The position numbers and the translations under genes are program-made. This document shows positions 42,694-50,453 of a DNA stretch of 64,000 nt, piece after piece; within the stretch, counting starts at the first letter, position 1, and each line of letters begins with the position of its first letter. Source of the stretch: Sphingomonadaceae bacterium OTU29LAMAA1 (lineage in GTDB: Bacteria; Pseudomonadota; Alphaproteobacteria; Sphingomonadales; Sphingomonadaceae); the NCBI GenBank assembly GCA_024072375.1, contig CP099617.1:1840001-1904000 (forward strand), written 5' to 3'. Below the pieces are notes generated by a model. It saw only the letters and a list, made by a program, of their open reading frames with translations. It searched no databases and was not told where the DNA came from.

Positions 42694-45600
42694 TCAGAAG
42701 CTGAACCGCGCACCGACGCGATAGACGCGACCGGAGCTGCCGTATTGGGACACGGCCTCCTGCCCGTCATAGGCGAAGCGGTTGCTGGTCTGGTTGGTTA
42801 GGTTGAGCCCTTCGGCGGAGATCGACAGGCCCTTCATCAGGTTGATGTTGATCGACGCATCGACGTTGGTGGTCGAACGGCTGAAGCCGAAGTCGTTGAT
42901 CAGCGGGCTGTCGCAGCCGACGGTCTCGGTGACCACGCCGTTGACGACGCCACCGCCGACAGTAGTCAGCCCCGGGCTGCACGATCCCGCCGCCAGCGGA
43001 TACGTCGTGCTGTACCCCGCACGCTGCGCCACCGACACGCGAGCACGAAACACCTTCGTCTCGTAAAATAAGGTCGCATTGATAGCATCCGGCGACACCC
43101 CGAGGAACGGCCCCTGCCCCAGCACCTGCGGCCGGGTTTGCACGCCCGCCGCGCTGACCGCACCTGGATCAAGTATGTAGTTCAGTTCCGACTTGATGTG
43201 CGTATAATTGAACAGCACGCCGAGGTTGCGGAACGCCCACGGCAGGAACGTCAAATTCTGCTGAAAGTTGAATTCGATGCCCTTGATGTAACCACCCGGC
43301 GCATCGCGATACTGGCGCGCGACGAATGGAAAGTTGGCATCCAGATACGCCAGCTGGTTGACGTTGGTATATTGCGCGCGGATCGCCGCCCGCGTTGCAT
43401 CGTCGACGAATTGCGACAGCGGCGCGGCGAACAACACCGTCTGCGGGAAGTTCGAGATGTCCTTCTGGAACGCCGCGACCGAGATCAGGCTGCTGCGAGT
43501 GAAATACCATTCGGCGCTAAGATCGAGGTTGCTCGACCGGAACGGCGCGAGCTTCGGATTACCGATGGTGAACGAGGCACCTTGGTTGTCGCCGTTGTTC
43601 GGGATCGAAATCGAGGTGATCGTCGGCGACAGATTGCCGAGCAATGGGCGCGCCATTACCTTCGATGCACCGAAACGCAGGATCAGGTCGGGCACGATTT
43701 CGTAATTAAGATTCAACGACGGCAGCCAGTCGGTATAGTCGTTGGTTCCGATGATCGGACGCCCCGCCTGTGACGTGCCGTTTGACGTCACGCTGGTGAA
43801 GGCGACGCGGGTGCCTGCATTACCTCGCAGCGACCGGCCGAAGACTTCGGTATTGAAGTCGAACTGCAGATACAGGCCCTTGTCGTATTCATCGACGCCG
43901 AAGGTGGCCGAGCCGCCGTTGCGCTTGGTGGTCAGGCGCCAGTCGCCGTATTTGTTGATGCAGTCGCACTGGAAACCGAGCAGGTCGTTGAATTTGGCGA
44001 GGTCGGGGACGAGGAAGCTCGTCACCGTGCCGGCGGGGGTTTGCAGGCCCTGGCCGAAAGGCACGACCTTGCTGTTCTCCGCGGTGGTCGAACCGGCTTC
44101 GAGCAGGGTCGGGTTGAGCGTGTCGGTGTTGCGTTCGCCCTGCGACGTGAAGAAGCCGAAGCGGCGCAGCGTCCCGCCGAAGCCGACGTTGAACTGGTCG
44201 TTGACCCGCCAGTCGAAATCGGCGCGGATCGATTCATAGGTGTTCTTGACGTAGCGCTGATAGTGGCGGATCGCCGAGAAGCCCTTCACCGTCTGCCAAT
44301 TGGCGGGATCGGCGACGTCGAAGCCGAAGTCCATCACCGGCATGTTGCCGCCGGCGCGATCGTCGAAAGTGAAGGTCTGCGGCGAATCCATCCGATTGAA
44401 TTCGACCAGCAACCCGGTCGAGGCATTGGTCGATTTCGACCGGCCATAGATTGCAGCCATTTTGAAATTGTCGGTGAATTCGTGATCGAGGCGGAACGTG
44501 CCCTGCCAGAATTTGGTGGTGTATTCTGAGTAATCGACCGCCGAGCGCATGTCGACGTTACGCAGCTTGAGATAGTCCGCGAGGCCGTTGGTGACGTTGG
44601 CGTCGAGCACGTCCACCCCCGGACGGCCGATCAGCTGGCCGCGATAGGCAAGGCCGTTGCTCGACGGGATGTACCCCACCGAATTCGGGTTGTTGTAATA
44701 ATCGTACGGATCGAGGTTGAACGGGTTGGTCGAGAAGATGTTGGCGTTGGTCGGATTGACGCCGCCCGGCACGACGGCCGCACTGCCCAGCACCGACGCC
44801 ACGCGCTGCCCCTGCGCGTTGAGCGCGGTGGCAAACGCAGGCGTCGTCCCGTACAGCGACTGGCCGCAATCCTGCGACACCGCGATGTCGCTGCCCGCGG
44901 CGGGCGTGCACAGGCCGGGATAGGCCGCACGTGCGGCGATCGGCGTCAGCCGGCCGTTCGCCGTGTTGTAGGCGGCATTGGTGTTGTTGCGGTTGAGGCC
45001 GACCGGCGACAGCTGGTTGTTCTCGCTCTCGTTGTGGAAGCGCGAATACAGGCCGTCGATCGAGACGCGGGTCTTGTCGGTGACGTCCCACTGGTACGCG
45101 CCGGTGAGGCCCAGCCGCTGATTGCGAACGACCTGATGCGTCAGCGCCGGCAGTGCCGGGATGCGCACGGTGGAATCGTCGAAGCGGCCGGGGGTGTTGT
45201 AGGGTGCGCCCGGATAGAGCTTGGCATACGCGGCGGAATCGGAACCGGTCTGAAACGCGGTCGCATCGGGATTGGCGTAGTTGAGCGTGCCGACCGGTGC
45301 CGAGAAACCGGCGCGCTGGGTGGCGCCCTCGCCGACGAACTGGCTGCTGCGGTAGAGGTAATCCGACGCACCGACACCGCGGTTATACTGGTCGATGACG
45401 TTGATCGTCCGGTTGTAGGCGCCCGAGAACAACAGGCCCATGCGCTTGTCCGCACCGAAGCGGAACGAGGCGAGACCGGCAAGGCGCGGGTTCGTCTTCT
45501 TGCTGTTCTCGTTGTAGCTGGCGGTGGCCGATCCGCCGATCCGCGTGCCCTTGAAATCGAACGGCCGCCCGGTTTCCAAATCGATCGTCGCGCCGAGCGA

Positions 45601-46260
45601 GCCTTCGTCGGTTTCCGCCATTGGCGTCTTCTGCACCTTCAGCGAGCTGAACAATTCCGAGGCGAAGGTCGAATAGTCGAACGAGCGGCTGCGGTTCGGG
45701 CTGGTGCCCGAATCGTTCGATCCGGCGGTCGACAGCGCCTCGATGCCGTTGAGGCGGGTGCGGTTGAAGTCGCCGCCGAGACCGCGGACGGTGATGCCGC
45801 GCCCTTCGCCATTGTCGCGATCGATCGAGACGCCGGGCAGGCGCTGCAACGATTCGGCGAGGTTGGCGTCGGGGAAGTCGGCGATATCCTGCGCGTTGAT
45901 CGCGTCGATCTGCACGTCCGAATAGCGCTTGTCGTTCAGCGAACTCTGGATCGAAGCGCGAAAACCGGTGACGACGATGTCCTGCGACGTGTCGCCGGCA
46001 TCCGTTTGCGCGGCGGTCGACGCGGTCTGTGTCGTGTCCGTGCCGGTATCGAGCGCGCGCGAGGGACCGTCGGGCGCGGGCGTCAGCGTCGGATTGCCGC
46101 TGGTATCGACGGCGGGATCGGACCCGGTCGGGCGCGCCGGGCTGGCCTGCAGCGCCGCCTGATCCTGCGCGTAAGCGGCGGGTGCGAACAGGTTCGCCAA
46201 TGCGAGGGCGCCGAGCGACGTTCCCAGTCGTGCCAATGCGGTCGTCGTATAGGTCATCAT
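42694..46260 (-). CDS. TonB-dependent receptor (glycan uptake)
   Basis: 1188-residue outer-membrane receptor. A signal peptide is followed by a Thr/Gln/Asp-rich stretch ending DIVVTGFRASIQSSLNDKRYSD, the plug (AINAQDIADFPDANLAESLQRLPGVSIDRDNGEGRGITVRGL) and a 22-strand barrel ending RVYRVGARFSF with a terminal Phe. The plug motif is that of the Caulobacter-type oligosaccharide receptors. It is 26 bp downstream of the pectinesterase gene, so both form one operon. The start at 46260 (MMTYTT) follows GGGAGA. Its likely cargo is pectin oligosaccharide, inferred from the neighbours. Confidence 0.95.
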   Translation of the reverse strand: MMTYTTTALARLGTSLGALALANLFAPAAYAQDQAALQASPARPTGSDPAVDTSGNPTLTPAPDGPSRALDTGTDTTQTASTAAQTDAGDTSQDIVVTGFRASIQSSLNDKRYSDVQIDAINAQDIADFPDANLAESLQRLPGVSIDRDNGEGRGITVRGLGGDFNRTRLNGIEALSTAGSNDSGTSPNRSRSFDYSTFASELFSSLKVQKTPMAETDEGSLGATIDLETGRPFDFKGTRIGGSATASYNENSKKTNPRLAGLASFRFGADKRMGLLFSGAYNRTINVIDQYNRGVGASDYLYRSSQFVGEGATQRAGFSAPVGTLNYANPDATAFQTGSDSAAYAKLYPGAPYNTPGRFDDSTVRIPALPALTHQVVRNQRLGLTGAYQWDVTDKTRVSIDGLYSRFHNESENNQLSPVGLNRNNTNAAYNTANGRLTPIAARAAYPGLCTPAAGSDIAVSQDCGQSLYGTTPAFATALNAQGQRVASVLGSAAVVPGGVNPTNANIFSTNPFNLDPYDYYNNPNSVGYIPSSNGLAYRGQLIGRPGVDVLDANVTNGLADYLKLRNVDMRSAVDYSEYTTKFWQGTFRLDHEFTDNFKMAAIYGRSKSTNASTGLLVEFNRMDSPQTFTFDDRAGGNMPVMDFGFDVADPANWQTVKGFSAIRHYQRYVKNTYESIRADFDWRVNDQFNVGFGGTLRRFGFFTSQGERNTDTLNPTLLEAGSTTAENSKVVPFGQGLQTPAGTVTSFLVPDLAKFNDLLGFQCDCINKYGDWRLTTKRNGGSATFGVDEYDKGLYLQFDFNTEVFGRSLRGNAGTRVAFTSVTSNGTSQAGRPIIGTNDYTDWLPSLNLNYEIVPDLILRFGASKVMARPLLGNLSPTITSISIPNNGDNQGASFTIGNPKLAPFRSSNLDLSAEWYFTRSSLISVAAFQKDISNFPQTVLFAAPLSQFVDDATRAAIRAQYTNVNQLAYLDANFPFVARQYRDAPGGYIKGIEFNFQQNLTFLPWAFRNLGVLFNYTHIKSELNYILDPGAVSAAGVQTRPQVLGQGPFLGVSPDAINATLFYETKVFRARVSVAQRAGYSTTYPLAAGSCSPGLTTVGGGVVNGVVTETVGCDSPLINDFGFSRSTTNVDASININLMKGLSISAEGLNLTNQTSNRFAYDGQEAVSQYGSSGRVYRVGARFSF

Positions 46261-46286
46261 TGTCTCCCGTGGATTGGCCGGTGCGC

Positions 46287-47360
46287 TCACGGCGCCCAGC
46301 CTTGTAGAATTGCGGCCGGCGTGAAGGCGGCGGCCTCCGCGTCGGTCAATCGTCGCCGGCTCGCCCCGGCGGGCGCAGCGCCCGGTCCGGTGGATCGCCA
46401 TTCGAACAATCGCGCCTGCTGCGGCTCCAGCATCCGGCGCACCCCGGCGGGATCGGTGAAGCCCATCGCGGTCCAGCCGTCGGTCTTGATATGGGCATCG
46501 AGGCGACAGCGCAGGAACACCGCGGTGCCGATGATCGCCATGTTGCCGCCAGCGCGCCACGGCCGGCCGAGCCAGGCCGACCGGTCCGGCACCCCCGCCT
46601 CGCGCGTCACATGGCAGCGGTCGAACACCAGCCCGAACCGTTGGTTGGCAAGCGTGCTCGGCGCCGCGATATAACCCGATTGCAACGCGTTGGGCACGAA
46701 GCGGGTGACGATCGCGCAATTCTGGAACAGCGCCGGGGCGCCGCCGAAGATGAAATCGACGCCGCCGACGATCCGGCAGCGGCGGAACAGCGACCGCGCG
46801 TTGACGTACAGCGTGTCCTGATAGCTCTCGATCACGCAGCGATCGACGAACACGCGATCAGCACTGCGCGCCAGCGATAGCGCTACCGCCTGCGCGCCGC
46901 CGCTGGCGTGGCTGACGGTATCGGCGATGAAATCGAAATCGTTGCGGATGGTGAGGCCGCGCAGAGTCACGCCGGCGGCCTCGACGATCATCGTGCCCGT
47001 GCGGCCGGTGCCCCACGGCTTGCCGTCAGGCGCGATATGGCCTGCCGCGGCGCCATAGACGATGACGACGCCGGGGCCGGCGGCGGTGAGGACTACGTCG
47101 GGAACGGAGACGGTCAGCTTTTCGCGATAGGTGCCCGGCGCGATCACGATCTCGACCGGACCGGCGATCGTCACCGCCTGGCGAAGCGCCTCTGAAATGG
47201 TGTTGATACCGGTATCATTTCGACCGACCCGCAACGTGGTCGCTGCCCTGGCGGCGAGAGCGGGTATTGTCGTCAGTATCCCGCCGACCGTCGCGATCGT
47301 CGCCGCAGCCTGGCGCCGCGAGCAGCTAAGCCGCGGAATATGGACCGGTAATGCCAACAC
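46287..47360 (-). CDS. Pectinesterase
   Basis: About 357-residue exported CE8 pectin methylesterase that removes methyl groups from polygalacturonate. Family motifs are GTYREKL near the N-terminus, the catalytic regions SYQDTLY and GGVDFIFGGAPALFQNC (the two Asp residues), and LGRPWR. A hydrophobic segment with RRQAAATIATVGGILT marks the export signal. The start is uncertain: GTG at 47360 or TTG at 47357 follow the strong GGGAGAGG site. A longer GTG start at 47378 lacks such spacing. It is first in the operon with the TonB receptor. A perfect operator-like palindrome lies inside its 5' coding region. Confidence 0.9.
   Translation of the reverse strand: MLALPVHIPRLSCSRRQAAATIATVGGILTTIPALAARAATTLRVGRNDTGINTISEALRQAVTIAGPVEIVIAPGTYREKLTVSVPDVVLTAAGPGVVIVYGAAAGHIAPDGKPWGTGRTGTMIVEAAGVTLRGLTIRNDFDFIADTVSHASGGAQAVALSLARSADRVFVDRCVIESYQDTLYVNARSLFRRCRIVGGVDFIFGGAPALFQNCAIVTRFVPNALQSGYIAAPSTLANQRFGLVFDRCHVTREAGVPDRSAWLGRPWRAGGNMAIIGTAVFLRCRLDAHIKTDGWTAMGFTDPAGVRRMLEPQQARLFEWRSTGPGAAPAGASRRRLTDAEAAAFTPAAILQGWAP
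47204..47217. promoter_or_regulatory. Perfect 14-bp palindrome TGATACCGGTATCA within pectinesterase 5' region
   Basis: TGATACCGGTATCA is a perfect palindrome about 145 bp downstream of the pectinesterase start. Close matches lie upstream of the first pectate lyase (47444) and the GH95 gene (52920). Its form fits a dimeric LacI- or GntR-type repressor site. An intragenic operator could act by a roadblock or by looping to the site near 47444. Confidence 0.6.
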
Positions 47361-47396
47361 GTCCTCTCCCTCCCTCACCGGTTCTGCCGAACTCTA

Positions 47397-47457
47397 TGGT
47401 AGCGCTAAATTTACGCGATTCATTGCAACTGGCAAGCAGATATTGCTACCGGTGTCA
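47397..47457. promoter_or_regulatory. Divergent promoter region with two operator-like sites
   Basis: The gap between the divergent pectinesterase and pectate lyase genes holds TGGTAGCGCTAAAT (47397-47410, with TAGCGCTA palindrome) and TGCTACCGGTGTCA (47444-47457). The latter differs from TGATACCGGTATCA at two of 14 positions. It lies 45 bp upstream of the lyase ATG, a typical place for a repressor site. The first is a half-conserved version of the same pattern. No regulator gene of the matching kind is in the window. Confidence 0.55.
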
Positions 47458-47501
47458 CGACAGCGCAACGACGCTGACGAAATCGAGGGAAGGATGCGCT
47501 G

Positions 47502-48785
47502 ATGACACGGAAGATGGGGCTTCTCATAGGCTTGACCGCGATGGCATCGCCGCTGGCCGCGGCGGTCGTCGGGCACATGACGCCGCCCCCGTCGCTCGGC
47601 GCGGCGCAGCTGTCCGCCCTGCCCGCAGATGCGCGCGCGGCGTGGCAGGCATATCTGGCGCGATCGACCGCGGCGATGGCGCGCGACAAGGCCGCGCTGG
47701 CCGCCGAGCGCGCGGGCCTGACCACGATCCCGACGCCGCCGCCCGAATCGAAGGCGGAGACGATGCCGCTCGATTCCGATGCCGGCTGGTATGCAACCGC
47801 GCCGGCGCAGGCTGTCGCCGACAATATCGTCAGTTATCAGACGCCGACCGGCGGCTGGGGCAAGAACCAGGACCGCACCGCACCACCGCGGACGCGCGGG
47901 CAGATGTACCTGCCCTTCGACAGCAAGGCGGGCATCTATGCCGCGGCGGACGGGGCCGGCGGGTGGAGCTTCATCGGTACGCTCGACAATGACGCGACCA
48001 CCACCGAATTGTCGTTCCTGGCGCGCGTACAGGCGGGCCGGCCGGGTGCGGCGGGGGAACGCTATCGGGCGACGTTCCTGAGGGGCATTCGCTATCTGCT
48101 GACCGCGGAATTCCCCGGCGGCGGCTGGCCTCAGGTGTTTCCGTTGCAGGGCGGCTATCACGATGCGCTGACGCTGAATGACGATACGATGGTGAAGGCG
48201 ACGGCGCTGTTGCAGCGGACCGCGGCGGGCACGGGCGACTATGCCTTCGTGCCGGCGGACGTGCGAACCGGGGCGCGCGACGCGGCGGCGCGGTCGATCG
48301 CGACGATGCTGGCGACGCAGATCACGTCCGAAGGGCGCAAGGCGATCTGGGCGCAGCAATATGATCCGCTGACCCGGAAGCCGGTCGGTGCGCGCAATTT
48401 CGAACCCATCGCGCTGGCGACCGCGGAAAGCGCGGCGCTGCTCCGCTTTCTAATGGCGCAGCCCGATCCGTCGCCGGCGATGCGGCAGGCGATCACGGAC
48501 GGCGCGGCGTGGTTCGCGTCGCATGCGGTGCGCGACACGGCGTGGGCGAAATCGTCGGGTCCGGAGGGGCGGCGGCTGGTCGCGCAAGCGGGGGCCGAGC
48601 CGCTATGGGCGCGCTTCTACGATCCGGCGACGGGCAAGCCGGTCTTCGGCGATCGCGACCGTTCGATCCACGACGACGTCAACGAGATCAGCCTGGAACG
48701 GCGCAACGGCTATTCCTGGTTCGGCACCGCCGGGACCGGCGTCGCCGCGGCCTATGCCAAGTGGCAGCAGCGTCATGGCGCCTGA
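47502..48785 (+). CDS. pelA: Pectate lyase, PL10 family
   Basis: 427-residue exported polysaccharide lyase of the PL10 family (an (alpha/alpha)3-barrel), cleaving polygalacturonate by beta-elimination. A signal peptide (MTRKMGLLIGLTAMASPLAAA) is followed by a helical spacer. The lyase domain has NIVSYQTPTGGWGKNQD (109-124), GGGWPQVFPLQGGYHDALTLNDD and, near the end, LWARFYDPATGKPVF and SIHDDVNEISLERRNGYSWFGT, the usual C-terminal signature. The ATG is at 47502. It overlaps the next PL10-like gene by 11 bases, so the two are coupled. Confidence 0.92.
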   Translation: MTRKMGLLIGLTAMASPLAAAVVGHMTPPPSLGAAQLSALPADARAAWQAYLARSTAAMARDKAALAAERAGLTTIPTPPPESKAETMPLDSDAGWYATAPAQAVADNIVSYQTPTGGWGKNQDRTAPPRTRGQMYLPFDSKAGIYAAADGAGGWSFIGTLDNDATTTELSFLARVQAGRPGAAGERYRATFLRGIRYLLTAEFPGGGWPQVFPLQGGYHDALTLNDDTMVKATALLQRTAAGTGDYAFVPADVRTGARDAAARSIATMLATQITSEGRKAIWAQQYDPLTRKPVGARNFEPIALATAESAALLRFLMAQPDPSPAMRQAITDGAAWFASHAVRDTAWAKSSGPEGRRLVAQAGAEPLWARFYDPATGKPVFGDRDRSIHDDVNEISLERRNGYSWFGTAGTGVAAAYAKWQQRHGA

Positions 48786-50418
48786 GCCGAAGGCCGCGAT
48801 CACGCGGTCGATCACGCGGCGAGGATTGCTCGCCGGCAGCGCGGCGGTGGCGCTGGCCGGCGCCGCCGCAGCGGTGTGCGCCGCCGATGTCGCGCCGGAC
48901 CGCGCGGCGATCACCGCCGCGATGCTGCGTGCGGCGCGGCACATGGTCGAACGGGTGAGCCACCAGGGTGGCTATGTCTGGCAGATCGCCCTCGACGGTG
49001 GGCGGCAATGGGGCGAGCTTGAGGCCTATCCGACCAGCGTCTGGATCCAGAATCCCGGTACGCCGCTGATGGGGCAGCTATTCCTCGATGCGTATCGCGC
49101 GACCGGGGACGCCTATTTTTACGGGGCGGCGGCGGCGGCGGCGGATGTGCTGGTTCGCGGGCAGCATGAGAGCGGCGGCTGGAACTATCATTTCGACCTT
49201 GCGGGCGACGCATCGACCCGGCGCTGGTACGACACGATCGGCAGGAATGCGTGGCGGCTGGAGGAATTCCAGCATTATTACGGCAACGCCACGTTCGACG
49301 ACGGCTGCACCGCGGATTGCGCCAAGTTCCTGCTGCGCATGTACCTGGAAAAGCGCGACGCCCGGTTCCGCCCCGCACTCGACAAGGCGATCGGCTTCAT
49401 GCTGGCGAGCCAGTATCCGGTCGGCGGCTGGCCGCAGCGTTTCCCGCTGCGCGACGAGTTCCACCACCACGGCCTGCCCGATTATACGTCCTGCATCACC
49501 TTCAACGACGATGTCGCGGCAGAGAATATCGCGTTCCTGCTGATGGTCTGGCAGACGCTGGGCGACCGGCGCGTGCTGGACCCGATCGCGCGCGGCATGC
49601 AGTGCTTCATCGCCGCGCAACAGCCGATGCCGCAGCCGGCATGGGGCCTTCAGCATAGCGTCGCCGACCTGAAGCCGGCGGGCGCACGGACGTACGAGCC
49701 GAAGGCGCTGGTGTCGCATGCCACCGCGGCGAACGTCGCGCTGATGATGGATTTCTACGAGCTGACGGGCGACGCGGCATTCCTGCGCCGCCTGCCGGAA
49801 GCGATCAACTGGCTGGAGTCGATCCGCCTGCCCGCCGCGATCGATCCGAAGCGGCGCTGCCCGACCTTCGTCGCGATCGGCAGCAACCAGCCGATGTACA
49901 TCCATCGCCGCGGATCCAACGTCGTCAACGGCGCCTATTATCACAACGACGACCCGGTCGGCACGATCGCGCATTACAGCTCGTTCCGCGCGATCGACGT
50001 CGACCGGTTGCGCGCGCGGCACAGCCGGCTGGCGGCATTGCCGGTGGCGGAGGCGACGGCGGGATCGCCGCTGAAGGCCGGGCGGCGCGCGTTGCCGAAA
50101 TACGTGACGCTGGCGCCGATCGGCTTTGCCGAGTTGAAGGCCGATACGCCGCCGACGGCGCCATCGGCGGCCGAGGTGGCGGCCGTGCTGGCCGATCTGG
50201 ATGCCGAGGGCCGCTGGGTGACGCCCCTGCGCAACACCAGCCACCGCTACACGCGCAATGGCGACCCGCGGCCCACGCCCGGCAATTATGCGCAGACCTA
50301 TGTCGGCGACGCGACCGACACCTCGCCCTATCCGGACCCCGAGCCGCAGCGCGGGATCAGCACGGAGGCGTTCGTGCGCAACATGGGGGTGCTGATCCGA
50401 GCGATCGCGGCGCGCTGA
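48775..50418 (+). CDS. Second pectate lyase-like protein (PL10 type)
   Basis: 547-residue exported protein with a twin-arginine-like signal (TRRGLLAGSAAVALAGAAAAV). The helical-barrel domain shares PL10 features with its neighbour: ESGGWNYHFD, GGWPQRFPLRDEFH, ITFNDDVAAENIAFLL, ARTYEPKAL and GSNQPMYIHRRGSN. The catalytic signature SIHDD is not obvious, and it is about 120 residues longer than the first lyase, so it may act on a different pectin structure. The ATG at 48775 lies inside the 3' end of the first lyase gene. A hairpin follows the stop. Confidence 0.82.
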   Translation: MAPEPKAAITRSITRRGLLAGSAAVALAGAAAAVCAADVAPDRAAITAAMLRAARHMVERVSHQGGYVWQIALDGGRQWGELEAYPTSVWIQNPGTPLMGQLFLDAYRATGDAYFYGAAAAAADVLVRGQHESGGWNYHFDLAGDASTRRWYDTIGRNAWRLEEFQHYYGNATFDDGCTADCAKFLLRMYLEKRDARFRPALDKAIGFMLASQYPVGGWPQRFPLRDEFHHHGLPDYTSCITFNDDVAAENIAFLLMVWQTLGDRRVLDPIARGMQCFIAAQQPMPQPAWGLQHSVADLKPAGARTYEPKALVSHATAANVALMMDFYELTGDAAFLRRLPEAINWLESIRLPAAIDPKRRCPTFVAIGSNQPMYIHRRGSNVVNGAYYHNDDPVGTIAHYSSFRAIDVDRLRARHSRLAALPVAEATAGSPLKAGRRALPKYVTLAPIGFAELKADTPPTAPSAAEVAAVLADLDAEGRWVTPLRNTSHRYTRNGDPRPTPGNYAQTYVGDATDTSPYPDPEPQRGISTEAFVRNMGVLIRAIAAR

Positions 50419-50420
50419 CC

Positions 50421-50453
50421 GTGACGCGCGGGCCGTCCCGCGCTGGCCGTCAC
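50421..50453. terminator. Hairpin between convergent lyase and GH95 genes
   Basis: GTGACG/CGTCAC (outer stem) and CGCGGG/CCCGCG (inner stem) form a two-part hairpin with an asymmetric bulge, right between the stops of the PL10-like gene and the GH95 gene. It overlaps the GH95 stop codon. A shared bidirectional terminator is likely, though no T run is present. Confidence 0.6.
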
